Of a DNA stretch of 64,000 nt, positions 7,107 to 17,942 are shown piece by piece. Under the pieces are notes generated by a model. It was not told the origin of the DNA, did not search any database, and saw only the letters and a list, made by a program, of their open reading frames with translations. Source of the DNA: an uncultured Bacteroides sp. (GTDB lineage Bacteria; Bacteroidota; Bacteroidia; Bacteroidales; Bacteroidaceae); NCBI GenBank assembly GCA_902388495.1, contig CABMPP010000004.1, forward strand, positions 1 to 64,000. Direction: 5' to 3'. Made by a program: the position numbers and the translations under genes. The number at the start of each line of letters is the position of its first letter. The stretch's first letter is position 1.

Positions 7107-8833
7107 CCGACTTCTTCCATCCTCTTCAATTCGTGTCCGCGAAATTGCATCACGATGCAGTGCAGGGTGGTGTGCTGTATCAGCTGTTTTACGCGCGGGC
7201 CTTCGGCATATCCTTTGATTTGCGTCACTGCTTCCTGCCATTGTGCTTCGGCTTTTGCCTCCGTATCTTTGGTAGAAAGGTATTTCAGTTCTATGATGTA
7301 GCTGTGTGCCACTTCGTAGTGTTGCAGGTCGGGCATCAGGAAGAGGTCGCAGAAACCATGATTCAGTTCCACTTCCGGTGCCAGCAGGTAGTAGGCGTTT
7401 ATGCTGAGGTAGGCGGTGAAGAAGCCTTGGATGTTGCGTTCGCCCTCGATGGCACTACGCACGGAGGAGTTCTCTTTATAGGCGTGGGCGATGGCTTCCA
7501 GGGATTCGCGCCAATGGCCGTCGTAGGCCATGTCGTAGAACATCAGACCTAAATTATTGAGGCTGATGTAGCGGTTGGTTTGGTATTCTTCCAACATGTA
7601 TTCATAATACTGCTTGCGCACGTTGTTGTTGGGAATGCTCAATACCAGATAACTTCCGCGGCGTGCGGTGATGGTCAGCATGCCATAGTAGAAGAGCAGG
7701 CTGGGGAATATCTCGGGATTGGCAATCTCGGCGGCGGGGAAGGTGTTGAATAAGGTTGTAACGATCTCCCCTTCTTCGGCGATTTTGCGCAACACGCCCT
7801 TGCGGTCACCATCCAGTTTGTCCAGTTGGATGAGCTTCTTCATCTTGTTGTAGTCCGTGCGGGTGTTGGGGTCGATCATTTCTTTGGGAGGCCTGCCCAA
7901 GTTTATGTAGTTGCGCAGGTAATAGAGCACCATGTCACAGTTGAACATCTTAGGATCGCAATCCAGACTCTCTTCTGCGAAGCAGTAGTTGTCATACCAT
8001 GGTTTCATTTCCCGAATCATCGCCTCGATGTCTGCATCAGCCGGTAACTGCTCTGCATCTTTGTAATATTGGAACATCTCACGTACATCCGTCTCACTGA
8101 ATCCCAGCATCATGTTGAATTGAGGCTCGGTACTGATGTTCCAGCCGATGTTGAATCCGCTGGTCAAGTCGTCCAATGTGACGGGGCTGACGCCGGTCAT
8201 GAAGATATGCTCGAACATGCCTTTGAACTTTTTGAACACTTCGCGGTAGAAACCGCTGGCATGGGTCAGGGCATGGTAGACTTCTTCTCCCTGTTCGTTG
8301 AGGAAGATGTTGGTGAAGTTGTCGTATTCGTCGATGATGAGGTAGAGCCTTGCATGGTAATTCAGCGCCTGCATGTTCAGGAAGTTCAGTTTGTTGTTGG
8401 AGCCGGTCTGCTGCTTCATGTCGGCGGCAAAGCCGGGATAGTAGTAGGGTTCGTAGATGAAGGCGAAGTTGTTCATCACCAGGCAGCAGTAATCATCGAA
8501 GTTCTTGGAAAGGTCGTTGTCCATGCCGCCGATGCGGGAGAAATCCATATATACGATCTGGAACTTCCCTTGCAAGGGTGTGGGGCAGCTTCCTATCCAT
8601 AAGTTGCCGAAGCGGCTCTCGAACTCCTCTTTCTGAGCGATGTCGTAGTAGGGGCGGAGCATGCTCAGGAAGATGCTCTTGCCGAAGCGGCGCGGACGGA
8701 TAAAGAACAGATTGTTGGGTTGCTGCTCCAGCAGGGGGAGGTACATGGTTTTGTCTACGTAATACTGGTTCTGCTCCACTACCTCTACAAAGTTGGAGAC
8801 ACCGTAGGGGATTTCTTTTACATTTTCCATCAT
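7103..8833 (-). CDS. AAA-ATPase-like / PD-(D/E)XK nuclease-fold protein
   Basis: A 576-aa member of a family that is greatly expanded in Bacteroidetes (AAA-ATPase_like plus PDDEXK_9). The N-terminus (IPYGVSNFVEVVEQNQYYVDK) and the P-loop RPRRFGKS (near residue 48) are typical. A Walker B-like LYLIIDEYDNF follows near residue 165. The C-terminal nuclease-like core contains GFCDLFLMPD and YIIELKY, the D...ExK pattern. The family's role is unresolved; proposals include mobile or selfish elements and defence. It stands alone, tail-to-tail with the HU-like gene, with a well-formed promoter of its own. Confidence 0.88.
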   Translation of the reverse strand: MMENVKEIPYGVSNFVEVVEQNQYYVDKTMYLPLLEQQPNNLFFIRPRRFGKSIFLSMLRPYYDIAQKEEFESRFGNLWIGSCPTPLQGKFQIVYMDFSRIGGMDNDLSKNFDDYCCLVMNNFAFIYEPYYYPGFAADMKQQTGSNNKLNFLNMQALNYHARLYLIIDEYDNFTNIFLNEQGEEVYHALTHASGFYREVFKKFKGMFEHIFMTGVSPVTLDDLTSGFNIGWNISTEPQFNMMLGFSETDVREMFQYYKDAEQLPADADIEAMIREMKPWYDNYCFAEESLDCDPKMFNCDMVLYYLRNYINLGRPPKEMIDPNTRTDYNKMKKLIQLDKLDGDRKGVLRKIAEEGEIVTTLFNTFPAAEIANPEIFPSLLFYYGMLTITARRGSYLVLSIPNNNVRKQYYEYMLEEYQTNRYISLNNLGLMFYDMAYDGHWRESLEAIAHAYKENSSVRSAIEGERNIQGFFTAYLSINAYYLLAPEVELNHGFCDLFLMPDLQHYEVAHSYIIELKYLSTKDTEAKAEAQWQEAVTQIKGYAEGPRVKQLIQHTTLHCIVMQFRGHELKRMEEVG

Positions 8834-8875
8834 CGCTTTTCTTTTTATTTACCTTCTGTAGAAGAGAGGATGTGA

Positions 8876-8907
8876 CAAAAGTAACTCTTTCCTGTTGAAA
8901 GAACAAA
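8876..8907 (-). promoter_or_regulatory. Promoter of the AAA/PD-(D/E)XK gene
   Basis: On the minus strand TTTG (8907-8904) and TACTTTTG (8883-8876) are 20 bp apart, a full Bacteroides promoter. The predicted start is near 8869, about 35 nt before the ATG at 8833. Confidence 0.65.
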
Positions 8908-8976
8908 AGAACAGAGGGGAAAGTTGCAGGAAGGTGTGGAAGGAAAGTGAGGGCTGTTTGCTTACGGAAATAGAAA

Positions 8977-9013
8977 AGCAGCCTGCATCATGACCGAAGT
9001 CGTGCAGGCTGCT
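8977..9013 (-). terminator. Terminator after the beta-helix lipoprotein gene
   Basis: Perfect 11-bp arms (AGCAGCCTGCA at 8977-8987, its complement at 9003-9013) plus an inner ATGAC/GTCGT stem and a CGAA loop. On the minus strand TTTTCTATTT follows. It sits 27 bp after the stop at 9040. Confidence 0.75.
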
Positions 9014-9039
9014 CTTGCTTTAATAGAAGCTTCAGGTAA

Positions 9040-10587
9040 TTAATATACTGTATTCTGCGGATCGAAGTTCGTCCAGCCTTCCAGCCAGTTGTCGCTGGCA
9101 TCCTTGAAGGCACCGATGTAACCGCCGTTGCCGTCGGAGATAATTGCGCTCGGGCAGTAGTTCTGACCGGTCTTCATCGGGTCGGTCAGGCCGAGGGCTG
9201 CTTCTTCCATTATTTGGTTGTTGATGGAGTTGCTGTAGGTAGTACCGAACGTGCCGTCGTTTACAAAGAACTCGTGAGAGAAGGATACGCGGCTGGCATC
9301 TGCGATGGTCTTGCCATCGGTAGACAGATGGTCTTCATAGATTTTGTTACCGTCAGAGCCAACTACACCCATACCTGCAAAGACGATGTTCTTCAGCGTA
9401 AACAGACCATCTTTGGCATACTTGGGAGTACTACCCTTCTCACCGTCTACAATCAGGCCGATAGGATAACCTACTGCCAAAACATTCTCTACATTCAGCT
9501 TGCTGCTGCGGCGTATCTGCATGGCCGATTGGAATTTACCCAGTGTTGGGTTAGACTTGTCAAGGTCGGTCGGAGCAAGACCGCCACCGTTGATGTAATC
9601 TGCTGTATTTTGGAAATCTGCATTCTTAGCCGTTGCCGGTCCAATGAAGGTCACGTGCTTGAAGGTAGCAGTAGTAAACGGTTCTGTTTCCGCACCGCTT
9701 GCATTATTGTCACTTTCGAAACCGTTGCTCTGTGATGTATCTGCGATACGTGGGTCGCGGATAGACAGACAGTATTCTACGTTGCCGCTGAAGCCGTTGT
9801 CTGTATCAAATTCGTCATCCCAACCTTTGTAAGCTACCAGGTATTTGTAGTTTGCAGATCCGCCAAACCATTCGTAAGAATCGTCGCAAGAATAAGATAC
9901 CTGCAAGTGGTCGATTGTAGTGCCACTACCTACGGAACCGAAGGTGATACCATTGATCTCCTGGTCTTTCTCGAACGGATAGCCGGCAAACTCTACGCGT
10001 ATGTATTGGTATATACCCGAATTGTCTGCATCGTCATTACCGCCGTGAGTAGTTCTCGGGCCACCTTCGATGGCTTTGTTTCCTTCGTTATTCTTTGCTT
10101 TACCGCAGATAATCAATCCACCCCAGTCACCTGGCTTGCGTTTGCCCGGTTCTTGTTCGGAAGTCATCACTACCGGTTCGTTCTTGGTTCCTATGATTTC
10201 GGCATATCCACCCGGTTCGATGATGAGGGCTGCTTTGGTGTCGCGGTCACCTTTGATGATGGTCCCTGCCGGAATGCGCAATTTGGCACCTGCGCTTACA
10301 TATACCCAGCCTTTCAGCAGGTAAGTGCCTTTGGTCAGTGTCACGTCACCGGTGAATTCAAAATTCTGGTCACCGTTACCCAACTCGGTTCCTTTATTGA
10401 ACAAGATGCCGGTACTGGAGGCTGTTGTTCCTTTGTAGGTTACTTCAGGATCTTTGAGATCATCTCCTCCGTCTCCGCCGCCGTTGTTGTTATCGTCGTC
10501 GCTGGAACATGCGGTCATCAGACCTCCCATTGCAATGGCTGCACACATCATGAGTGTCCAACCAAACTTTCTAATTTCAATTTTCAT
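9040..10587 (-). CDS. Surface lipoprotein with beta-helix-like repeats, partner of a TonB receptor
   Basis: Lipoprotein of 515 aa. The lipobox LMTAC (Cys27) is followed by SSDDDNNN, an acidic stretch like the Bacteroides surface-export signal, so it is probably exposed outside the cell. The body is rich in short Gly/Asn/Asp turns and beta strands (GDWGGLIICGKA, IDHLQVSYSCDDSYEWFGG, KHVTFIGPATAKNADFQNT), which fits a right-handed beta-helix. I do not recognise a catalytic signature. It follows the TonB-dependent receptor by 51 bp and takes the place a SusD would hold, so it may capture the receptor's ligand. The ligand is unknown. The C-terminus is TNFDPQNTVY. Confidence 0.7.
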   Translation of the reverse strand: MKIEIRKFGWTLMMCAAIAMGGLMTACSSDDDNNNGGGDGGDDLKDPEVTYKGTTASSTGILFNKGTELGNGDQNFEFTGDVTLTKGTYLLKGWVYVSAGAKLRIPAGTIIKGDRDTKAALIIEPGGYAEIIGTKNEPVVMTSEQEPGKRKPGDWGGLIICGKAKNNEGNKAIEGGPRTTHGGNDDADNSGIYQYIRVEFAGYPFEKDQEINGITFGSVGSGTTIDHLQVSYSCDDSYEWFGGSANYKYLVAYKGWDDEFDTDNGFSGNVEYCLSIRDPRIADTSQSNGFESDNNASGAETEPFTTATFKHVTFIGPATAKNADFQNTADYINGGGLAPTDLDKSNPTLGKFQSAMQIRRSSKLNVENVLAVGYPIGLIVDGEKGSTPKYAKDGLFTLKNIVFAGMGVVGSDGNKIYEDHLSTDGKTIADASRVSFSHEFFVNDGTFGTTYSNSINNQIMEEAALGLTDPMKTGQNYCPSAIISDGNGGYIGAFKDASDNWLEGWTNFDPQNTVY

Positions 10588-10638
10588 ACTTCTTAGTTTT
10601 TGGAACTTGTTTTCTTAAACTGTTAGTCTCGATATATA

Positions 10639-13446
10639 TTAAAAGCTATAACCTATTGTCAAGTTGTAGTTGCGTCCCGGTTTGTAGCTGCGGGTCACTT
10701 CCTCGATGGTGCGTGCCTGCCCGTTCACCTTCACATCTTCAAATTGCTTGAAGTAGTAGCGCTCGGCAAGCAGGTCGCGTATGGCAGCCTTGATTTCCAA
10801 CTTTCCCCACTTCTTGCTTAGTGAGAGGTCGATGGAGTTGCGCGGCATTTCGTACGAGTTGGGGATGTTTCGTGCATCGCCCTCGGAGGAGCTTCCGTAG
10901 CGGTTGCCCACGCCGATGATGCGCTTGCCGATGCGGTTGTAGAGCACGGCGGCATTCCAGCCACTCTCCGTATTGTTGTAGAAAAGGCCGAGGTTGATGA
11001 GGTAGGGGGACTGTCCCTGCATGGGACGGTCGATGTTGTTGGTACCTTCATTGAACTGTACCTTGCTCTTGATCCAGGCGCCGTTGAAGCTGAGGCTGAA
11101 GTTTCTCATGCCGATGAAGTCGAGGTTCTTGCGGATATCCACTTCTACGCCATAGTTATTAGCGCCTTTGGCATTGAGATAAGAGTAAAGGGGATTGGTG
11201 CCGCCCGTCATGGTGTAGGTCCATTCGATGGGGTTTTCGAAATGCTTGTAGAACAGGGCCACTGATATTTGTTCGCCGTTGCTGGGATACCATTCATAGC
11301 GTAAATCAACGTTCTGTATGTAGGCTGCTTTCAAGTCTGCATTGCCCAGCACGCCACTGCCCAGGTCGAAGTCATAATAGACCGAAGTGGAGAGTTCGCG
11401 GAACTCGGGACGGTTTACCGACTTGCCGTAGGCCAGGCGGAGTTGGTGCTTCTCGTTCAGCTTGTAGGTGGCATTTACGGAGGGAAACAGATCCTTGTAA
11501 TCGTAGAAGGTACTGCGTTTACTCTCTTCGCCTTGCTTGGTGTTCATTATCAGTTCCTGACGGTCGTACTCGTAGCGGACACCGGCATAGATGCTGAAAG
11601 CACTGATGGGAACATTGATGCCGACGTAGCCGGAGAGTTGCGTATTCTTACCTTCGTAGTTATTCATGTAGTTGATGTCCTCTTTCATATATATCTTGTC
11701 GACACCGTAGTTAGAGTCAATTAGGATATTGTGGACCACATCCTCATCGTACTCAAAGTCTTTGGGCAGTGTGTTGGTAGGGTTCCAGAAATACCTGAGG
11801 ACACGTGTATTGTAGGTACGTGTGCGGTATTCGCCGTAGAAACCGGCCTTGAGGCTGGGGGCTATCTCGCCCAACTGGAAGTCGTGGCGATAGTTGGCGT
11901 TGGCCGAAGCGATGTGTTCGTCCAACTTGATGAACTCGCGGCTGACGTCGCTGAGAGCCATTGCGCCGTTCCGGTCATCGCGTTCGATGAGGCGGCGGTC
12001 GGGCAGATTACGGTTGGCATACGCATAGCCCACGCTCCAATCGAAACTGTCGTTGTTGGCAAAGGTATGCTTACCGGTGAACTGTGTATTGTAAGTGGTC
12101 CGGGTGGAGTAGTAATATTCCATGGTGTTAATCTCATCCGGCTGTGCGTTGAAGCCGACACGTTCCGAGTAGCGGTCTTTGGCTATCTGGTTGAAGATGT
12201 TTTTCCACTCGTAGCGGTGGTTGGTGCTCCGGGGTTGGAAGGTGAAGTTGAGCAGGGCACCCAGACGGACATCATTGCTATACTGATTATCTGTGGCCTT
12301 ACGCATGAAGACTTGCTTGTCGTTGGTGGTGTCGTATGGGCCGTAGAGCGAGTTCTCCATGTCGAGATAAGTTTTGTAGGTATTGCTGTAGTTCACGGCA
12401 GCCAGCATGCCGAGGATGCGTCCGCTTTCCATTTCCCAGCGCCGATTGTAGCTGAGGTTCAACTTCAAGTCTCCAATGGGTTTCTTGTTTTTCACTGTCC
12501 AGTCGTTGTTCAGTCCGTTGTTCAGGATGTCCATGGGAGGGTTTTTGGCACTTTCTTGGTTTGGATAGGGATTTAACTTTCCCTTCATCCCGGCGTTCAG
12601 GTTACGGAATCCGTCACCGAAGCCCAGCCAATCCATGCTACTGCCCCGACTGTGAAGGAAGTCCTTGAAGTGCGTCTGGTCATTGATGCTGGTTCCTACG
12701 GAGATGTTGAAGCTATTGCTGCCGGGCATATCCTTGGTGTTTATCAGGATAAATCCTCCGGTGAAGTCGGCCGGATATTCCGGTGCGGGACTCTTGATGA
12801 TGACCATGTTGTCGAGTTGCGAGGAGGGGATGATGTCGAACGAGAAGGCGCGTGAGTCGGCTTCGGAACTGGGCACGGCGCTACCGTTCATCCATACGTT
12901 GTTATATCGCTGAGATAATCCGCGCACCATCACGAACTTCTCGTCGATAATGGAGACGCCCGGCACACGCTTGATGACTTCGGATGCATCCTTATCCTGC
13001 GTTTTGGCTATCTGCTGGGCGGATACACCGCTCTGCACCACGAGGCTGCGGCGTTGTTCCTGCATCAGGGCTATTTCATTGTTCTTCTTGGCAACGGCGG
13101 TGACGGAGACCTCTCCCAGCGACTGTGCGTCGCTTTCCATTTCGAAGTTCAGCGTGATGCCTGCTTGGGTTACTTTCACGCCCGGCATTGTTATATCTTT
13201 ATATCCTATATATTTCACGGCCAGCGTATAGGTGCCGTTATTGAGGTCCAGCGAATAATTTCCGTCCATGTCTGCCACGGCGCCTTGGGTTGTACCGACG
13301 ATTTGTACAGTAGCTCCCGTCAGTGGCTCTCGGGTTTGCTTGTCTGTAATGGTTCCTTTGATGTTTCCGGCAAAGGCAGCCATCGTAGAGAGGGTAAGTA
13401 ATAAAATAAGGAATAGAATCTTTCCTAAATCTAATTTCATGCTCAT
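10639..13446 (-). CDS. TonB-dependent outer-membrane receptor with CarboxypepD-reg domain
   Basis: Protein of 935 aa. A signal peptide is followed by a carboxypeptidase-regulatory-like beta-sandwich (GNIKGTITDKQTREPLTGAT, residues about 27-110). A plug domain (SEVIKRVPGVSIIDEKFVMVRG) and a long beta-barrel ending in aromatic LTIGYSF come next. This is an outer-membrane importer energised by TonB. It is not a SusC: its partner is a beta-helix-like lipoprotein rather than SusD, and it lacks the usual SusC Tyr/Val TonB-box region. An in-frame ATG six bases downstream (MKLDLGK) is an equally good start. The divergent sensor kinase at 13667 shares its 5' region and may control it. The substrate is unknown. 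Confidence 0.88.
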   Translation of the reverse strand: MSMKLDLGKILFLILLLTLSTMAAFAGNIKGTITDKQTREPLTGATVQIVGTTQGAVADMDGNYSLDLNNGTYTLAVKYIGYKDITMPGVKVTQAGITLNFEMESDAQSLGEVSVTAVAKKNNEIALMQEQRRSLVVQSGVSAQQIAKTQDKDASEVIKRVPGVSIIDEKFVMVRGLSQRYNNVWMNGSAVPSSEADSRAFSFDIIPSSQLDNMVIIKSPAPEYPADFTGGFILINTKDMPGSNSFNISVGTSINDQTHFKDFLHSRGSSMDWLGFGDGFRNLNAGMKGKLNPYPNQESAKNPPMDILNNGLNNDWTVKNKKPIGDLKLNLSYNRRWEMESGRILGMLAAVNYSNTYKTYLDMENSLYGPYDTTNDKQVFMRKATDNQYSNDVRLGALLNFTFQPRSTNHRYEWKNIFNQIAKDRYSERVGFNAQPDEINTMEYYYSTRTTYNTQFTGKHTFANNDSFDWSVGYAYANRNLPDRRLIERDDRNGAMALSDVSREFIKLDEHIASANANYRHDFQLGEIAPSLKAGFYGEYRTRTYNTRVLRYFWNPTNTLPKDFEYDEDVVHNILIDSNYGVDKIYMKEDINYMNNYEGKNTQLSGYVGINVPISAFSIYAGVRYEYDRQELIMNTKQGEESKRSTFYDYKDLFPSVNATYKLNEKHQLRLAYGKSVNRPEFRELSTSVYYDFDLGSGVLGNADLKAAYIQNVDLRYEWYPSNGEQISVALFYKHFENPIEWTYTMTGGTNPLYSYLNAKGANNYGVEVDIRKNLDFIGMRNFSLSFNGAWIKSKVQFNEGTNNIDRPMQGQSPYLINLGLFYNNTESGWNAAVLYNRIGKRIIGVGNRYGSSSEGDARNIPNSYEMPRNSIDLSLSKKWGKLEIKAAIRDLLAERYYFKQFEDVKVNGQARTIEEVTRSYKPGRNYNLTIGYSF

Positions 13447-13612
13447 CTTTTATATACGTTTCTTAATTCGCTGCAAAGATGAGGCAATCATGTTACGGAG
13501 GCAATACGTCTGGCATACGTTTCTTTTTCATAAGCGTTACGAATTTGTTACTTGATTTAACAAGTGTATTGCGGCGACTTTGCAATGATATCATAAAAAA
13601 GAAATACTAAGA

Positions 13613-13643
13613 ATTGCTTATTGGAGTTTTATGGCTACATTTG
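13613..13643 (+). promoter_or_regulatory. Promoter of the multi-PAS kinase; decides its start
   Basis: ATTG at 13613-13616 and TACATTTG at 13636-13643 are 19 bp apart. The -7 element lies over the first codons of the longest frame (ATG 13631). The transcript would begin near 13650, so translation most likely starts at the ATG at 13667. Confidence 0.6.
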
Positions 13644-13666
13644 TATCTAAATTCAATTGTAAAGAC

Positions 13667-16453
13667 ATGGCAACTTCTACTTACGATGATAGTGAGCGCT
13701 TTCGCCGGCTCTCCACTTTAGGGAGAATAGGATGGTGGGAAGCTGATTTTTCCTCAAAACAATATCTCTGTTCCGAATATGTGCGTGATTTGTTCGGAAT
13801 AGAAGGAGATACATTGACTTTTGAGGACTTCTATCAGATGATACGTGAGGACTACCGGGTTCGCATCGCCCGTGAATTTGCATTTGCACAGAATCTGGAG
13901 GTTTACGAACAGACTTTTCCTATTAATTCTGCCGAGGGCGTTGTGTGGGTACATTCGCGTGTAGGATATAAAGAACGCTTGCCGGATGGAACACCAATAA
14001 AAACTTTCGGCGTGTTGCAGCGTGTGGAAGTACCTGAAGATGAACGGGAAAAGACAGCAGCACAGCGTGTCAATGATTTGTTGTATCGTCAAAACTCCAT
14101 TTCCCGTTCTTTATTCCGTTTCTTGAAGGATGAAGAGATGGGATCGGGCATTTATGAGATATTGAGAGATATTCTCGATTTCTTTCACGGTGGCCGCGTA
14201 TATATATTCGAGTACGATGAGTCCTATCAGTATCAGGATTGCACTTATGAGGTGGTAGCTGCAGGTGTTCCTCCGGAGATTAATGATTTACAGAAACTAT
14301 CTACTGAGTCTATCCCATGGTGGACGTCGCAGATTCTGGCACAAAAACCTATTCTGCTGGAATCGCTGAGCCAGTTGCCCAAAGATGCATTTGGCGAATA
14401 TGAAGTGTTGTCCAGGCAGAACATCAAGTCTCTTATGGTTGTCCCGCTGGTTACAGACGATCAGGTGTGGGGATATATGGGGGTGGATTTGGTGGACCGC
14501 CATGTATTGTGGTCCAATGAAGACTATCAATGGTTGAACTCTCTGTCCAATATAATCAGCATCTGCATTGAACTGCGCAAGGCAAAAGATGAGGCGATTC
14601 GCGAACGGAGTTTCCTCGGCAATCTATTCCGTTATATGCCTTTGGGATATGTACGTATGTCCATTGTGCGCGATAAGGAGGATAAGCCTTGTGATTATCG
14701 TATAACGGATGCTAACCAGATACTCTCTGATTTCTTAGGAACAGAGGTGTCGGAATATGTGGGGAGAGTGGCTTCTACCATCTATAGTGATGCAACGTCC
14801 AGACTGGAGCTATTGATTGAAATCTTGGAGAGTGGGGTGCATAAAGAACTTGATCTCTCCTTTGAACGTACCGGTAGAGTATGCCATGTCGTGATGTACT
14901 CGCCCGAAAAGAATGAGGTGGTTGCTTTGTTCCTGGACACTACGGAGACTATACAGGCACATCAGGCGCTGGACCGTAGCGAGAAGTTATTCCGCAATAT
15001 CTTCACCAATATACCTGCCGGGGTGGAGATTTACGACAAAGACGGCTATATGGTAGATATCAACAACGAGGATATGGAGATTTTCGGTGTTCGGGATAAA
15101 TCGGATGTGATCGGAGTCAATCTGTTTATGAATCCCAATCTCCCTCTCCAGTTGGTAGAGCGGATACGGACGGAAGATAGTATTGATTTTCGCTTGGACT
15201 ATGCGTTTGAACGTACCTCCGGCTATTATCCTGCTGCCAGAAGTGGTATAATCAACCTCTATACCAAAGTTAGTAAGATTTATGACAGTAAGGGGAACTT
15301 TACCGGTTATGCCCTGATTAATATAGATAATACGGAGCGGATCGATGCATTGAGCCGTATCTGCGACTTCGAGAACTTCTTCTTGCTCATCTCCGATTAC
15401 GCCAAAGTGGGCTATGCCAAGCTGAATCTGCTGGATCGGAAAGGCTATGCCATCAAGCAATGGTATAAGAATATGGGCGAGGATGAGAACACGCCATTGG
15501 CCGACGTTGTGGGCGTTTATGGGAAAATGCATCCCGATGACAGGAAGCGCATGCTGGACTTCTTCCGGAAGGCGCATGCCGGTGAAGCTAAGCACTTCAA
15601 GGGAGAAATGCGTGTCAAGCGTCCGGGCGAGAAGCATGCCTGGAACTGGATACGTACGAATGTCGTCGTCAATCTGTATGACCCGGAGAACGGGCAGATA
15701 GAGTTGATCGGTGTCAACTATGACATTACGGAGTTGAAAGAAACGGAAACTATGTTGATTGAGGCCAAGGAGAAGGCAGAAATGGCAGACCGCCTGAAGA
15801 GTGCTTTCCTTGCCAATATGAGCCATGAGATACGTACTCCGCTGAATGCGATAGTCGGCTTTTCCAGTATGATGGCCGAGACGGAGGATGTGGAGGAAAA
15901 GAAGCAATACATGGCTATTGTAGAGGAGAATAATGACTTGCTGCTGCAACTGATTTCCGATATTCTGGACTTGTCGAAGATTGAAGCGGGTACTTTTGAC
16001 TTTGTGGAGAAAGAGTTGGATGCGAATCTGCTATGCGAGGATATTGTACGCGCCATGCAGATGAAAGCGAAGCCGGGGGTTGAGGTTATCTTCGACCGCC
16101 ATCTGCCGGAGTGCCGGATGGTGAGCGACCGTAACCGCTTGAACCAGGTCATTTCCAATTTTGTGAATAACGCCATCAAGTTTACCACCACTGGTAGTAT
16201 CCGTGTGGGATATGACCGGATCGATGAAAATCATTTGCGCTTTTATGTTGCCGATACGGGCATCGGTATTGAGCCGGAAAGACAGGAGGAGATTTTCGAC
16301 CGTTTCGTGAAGCTGAATACCTTTGTGCATGGCACAGGATTGGGGCTTTCTATCAGCAAGAGCATTGTAGAACAGTTGGGAGGTACCATCGGAGTGGATA
16401 GTGAGGTAGGGAAGGGGTCTTGCTTCTGGTTTGTGTTGCCGGTAGGGGGATAA
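13667..16453 (+). CDS. Soluble multi-PAS/GAF sensor histidine kinase
   Basis: A 928-aa protein without signal peptide or membrane span, so it senses something in the cytoplasm. Order of domains: PAS (about 10-120), GAF-like (about 155-310, ending FLSNI-like helix), three further PAS-type domains (about 320-430, 440-560, 575-705), HisKA with [17 protein letters not shown] (His720), and HATPase with [22 protein letters not shown] and [11 protein letters not shown]. It has no receiver domain, and no response regulator is adjacent. A longer frame from 13631 is unlikely because the promoter overlaps it. It is divergent from the TonB-receptor operon, a plausible target. The signal could be redox, a metabolite or small ligands bound by PAS/GAF. 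Confidence 0.85.
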   Translation: MATSTYDDSERFRRLSTLGRIGWWEADFSSKQYLCSEYVRDLFGIEGDTLTFEDFYQMIREDYRVRIAREFAFAQNLEVYEQTFPINSAEGVVWVHSRVGYKERLPDGTPIKTFGVLQRVEVPEDEREKTAAQRVNDLLYRQNSISRSLFRFLKDEEMGSGIYEILRDILDFFHGGRVYIFEYDESYQYQDCTYEVVAAGVPPEINDLQKLSTESIPWWTSQILAQKPILLESLSQLPKDAFGEYEVLSRQNIKSLMVVPLVTDDQVWGYMGVDLVDRHVLWSNEDYQWLNSLSNIISICIELRKAKDEAIRERSFLGNLFRYMPLGYVRMSIVRDKEDKPCDYRITDANQILSDFLGTEVSEYVGRVASTIYSDATSRLELLIEILESGVHKELDLSFERTGRVCHVVMYSPEKNEVVALFLDTTETIQAHQALDRSEKLFRNIFTNIPAGVEIYDKDGYMVDINNEDMEIFGVRDKSDVIGVNLFMNPNLPLQLVERIRTEDSIDFRLDYAFERTSGYYPAARSGIINLYTKVSKIYDSKGNFTGYALINIDNTERIDALSRICDFENFFLLISDYAKVGYAKLNLLDRKGYAIKQWYKNMGEDENTPLADVVGVYGKMHPDDRKRMLDFFRKAHAGEAKHFKGEMRVKRPGEKHAWNWIRTNVVVNLYDPENGQIELIGVNYDITELKETETMLIEAKEKAEMADRLKSAFLANMSHEIRTPLNAIVGFSSMMAETEDVEEKKQYMAIVEENNDLLLQLISDILDLSKIEAGTFDFVEKELDANLLCEDIVRAMQMKAKPGVEVIFDRHLPECRMVSDRNRLNQVISNFVNNAIKFTTTGSIRVGYDRIDENHLRFYVADTGIGIEPERQEEIFDRFVKLNTFVHGTGLGLSISKSIVEQLGGTIGVDSEVGKGSCFWFVLPVGG

Positions 16454-16455
16454 TT

Positions 16456-16487
16456 ATCCCTCGCTCCCCAGAAGGAGAACGAGGGAT
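16456..16487 (+). terminator. Hairpin between the kinase and nuoN
   Basis: ATCCCTCG (16456-16463) pairs with CGAGGGAT (16480-16487), with an inner CTCC/GGAG stem. TGTTTTATAA follows on the plus strand. It lies between convergent genes and may serve both. Confidence 0.65.
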
Positions 16488-16491
16488 TGTT

Positions 16492-17931
16492 TTATAATCC
16501 GAACGAGAACTTGTCAATGGATTGATAAACCACACTGGCGATACTCAATACGATAATTCCCAAAGTACATATAGCAAGGCTGGCACGCGTGTAATTGTCG
16601 CTACGGAAGGCGGCAATCGGCTCGTCGCTCTTGTTGATATACATGGCCTTTACTATTTTCAGGTAATAGTAGAGTGAGAGTACCGTGTTGACCAATGCGA
16701 TGAACACCAACAGATGGAACCCGCTGTGGAAAGCCGCTGCAAAGATAAAGAACTTCGAGAAGAAGCCTGCAAACGGCGGAATGCCGGCCAGGGAGAATAG
16801 TGCCAATGTCATCAGGAAAGCCAGCTTAGGATTAGTGCTGTACAGTCCGTTGTACTCTTCGAGCGTGAATTTATGCGCCCGCAGTGCTACAATCGTAATG
16901 ACGGTAAATACACTGAGGTTGGCGAACAAGTAAATCAATACATAATAAACCAGTGACGTCATACCCTGAGACGTTCCGCTGATAACACCCAGCATGATGT
17001 AACCTGCCTGTGAGATACTTGAGAAAGCCATCAATCGCTTCAGGTTCTCCTGACGTAAGGCGAAAAGATTGGCCAATGTGATAGAAGCAATGATAACCCA
17101 GTAAAGCACTTCCTGCCATTGATCCACCATCGGAGCGAATACCTTGATAAGTACCGTCATCAGTACGAAAGCGGCGGAACCTTTGGAGATAACGCTCAGG
17201 TAGGCCGTCACCGTACTTGGTGCTCCTTCGTACACATCTGCCGTCCAAAGGTGGAACGGTACCAGCGAAATCTTGAAGCCCATGCCGGCAAAGAAGAATA
17301 CAAATGCCATTATCTGCAACGGATTGCCTTCCAGACGTGTTGCAATATCGGCAAAATAGAGTGTACCTACCGAACCGTAAATCAGAGATATACCGTACAG
17401 CAGCAACCCGCTCGAAAAGAGTGCCGTCAGGATATACTTGGCACCAGCTTCGGCCGAGTGGTGGCGATACTTGTCGAAGGCTACCAGTGCAGCCATCGGA
17501 ATACTGGCCGTTTCCAGTCCGATGAAGAACATCAGGAAGTGTCCTGCCGAAATCATGAAGTACATGCCCAGCAACGTAGAGAGCGTCAGTACGTAGAACT
17601 CACCCTGTTTTACCGCCGTGTCGGGACGGCGCATCCATTCGTGTGCCATCAGGAACACAATCAGCGTACCTACACTGAGGATAGACTTTACGATGCTTTG
17701 TATCGGCGTATTGTGATACATCCCGCCGAAGGCGTCGGCCACCGGACCGGGGACTATCGTTATCAGTGTATGTATGGCAAGCAGTACGATCGGCAGCATG
17801 GTGTTCAGCACCGGCTTGCCGTCATTCTTGTGTGCGTCGGGACTCATGAAGAGGTCTGCCACGAAGAGGATGAGGATGACTACTATCAGCGACAACTCTT
17901 CTTTGAGTAGTAGGAATTGAGAATAATCCAT
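16492..17931 (-). CDS. nuoN: NADH-quinone oxidoreductase subunit N
   Basis: A 479-aa antiporter-like membrane subunit of respiratory complex I with about 14 helices. The proton-channel features are [18 protein letters not shown] (channel Glu) and [20 protein letters not shown] (helix 7/8 region). It pumps protons as the inner of the three antiporter-like subunits. It is the last gene of the nuo operon, 11 bp after nuoM, and ends beside a bidirectional hairpin. Confidence 0.95.
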   Translation of the reverse strand: MDYSQFLLLKEELSLIVVILILFVADLFMSPDAHKNDGKPVLNTMLPIVLLAIHTLITIVPGPVADAFGGMYHNTPIQSIVKSILSVGTLIVFLMAHEWMRRPDTAVKQGEFYVLTLSTLLGMYFMISAGHFLMFFIGLETASIPMAALVAFDKYRHHSAEAGAKYILTALFSSGLLLYGISLIYGSVGTLYFADIATRLEGNPLQIMAFVFFFAGMGFKISLVPFHLWTADVYEGAPSTVTAYLSVISKGSAAFVLMTVLIKVFAPMVDQWQEVLYWVIIASITLANLFALRQENLKRLMAFSSISQAGYIMLGVISGTSQGMTSLVYYVLIYLFANLSVFTVITIVALRAHKFTLEEYNGLYSTNPKLAFLMTLALFSLAGIPPFAGFFSKFFIFAAAFHSGFHLLVFIALVNTVLSLYYYLKIVKAMYINKSDEPIAAFRSDNYTRASLAICTLGIIVLSIASVVYQSIDKFSFGL

Positions 17932-17942
17932 ATCGTTAATTC

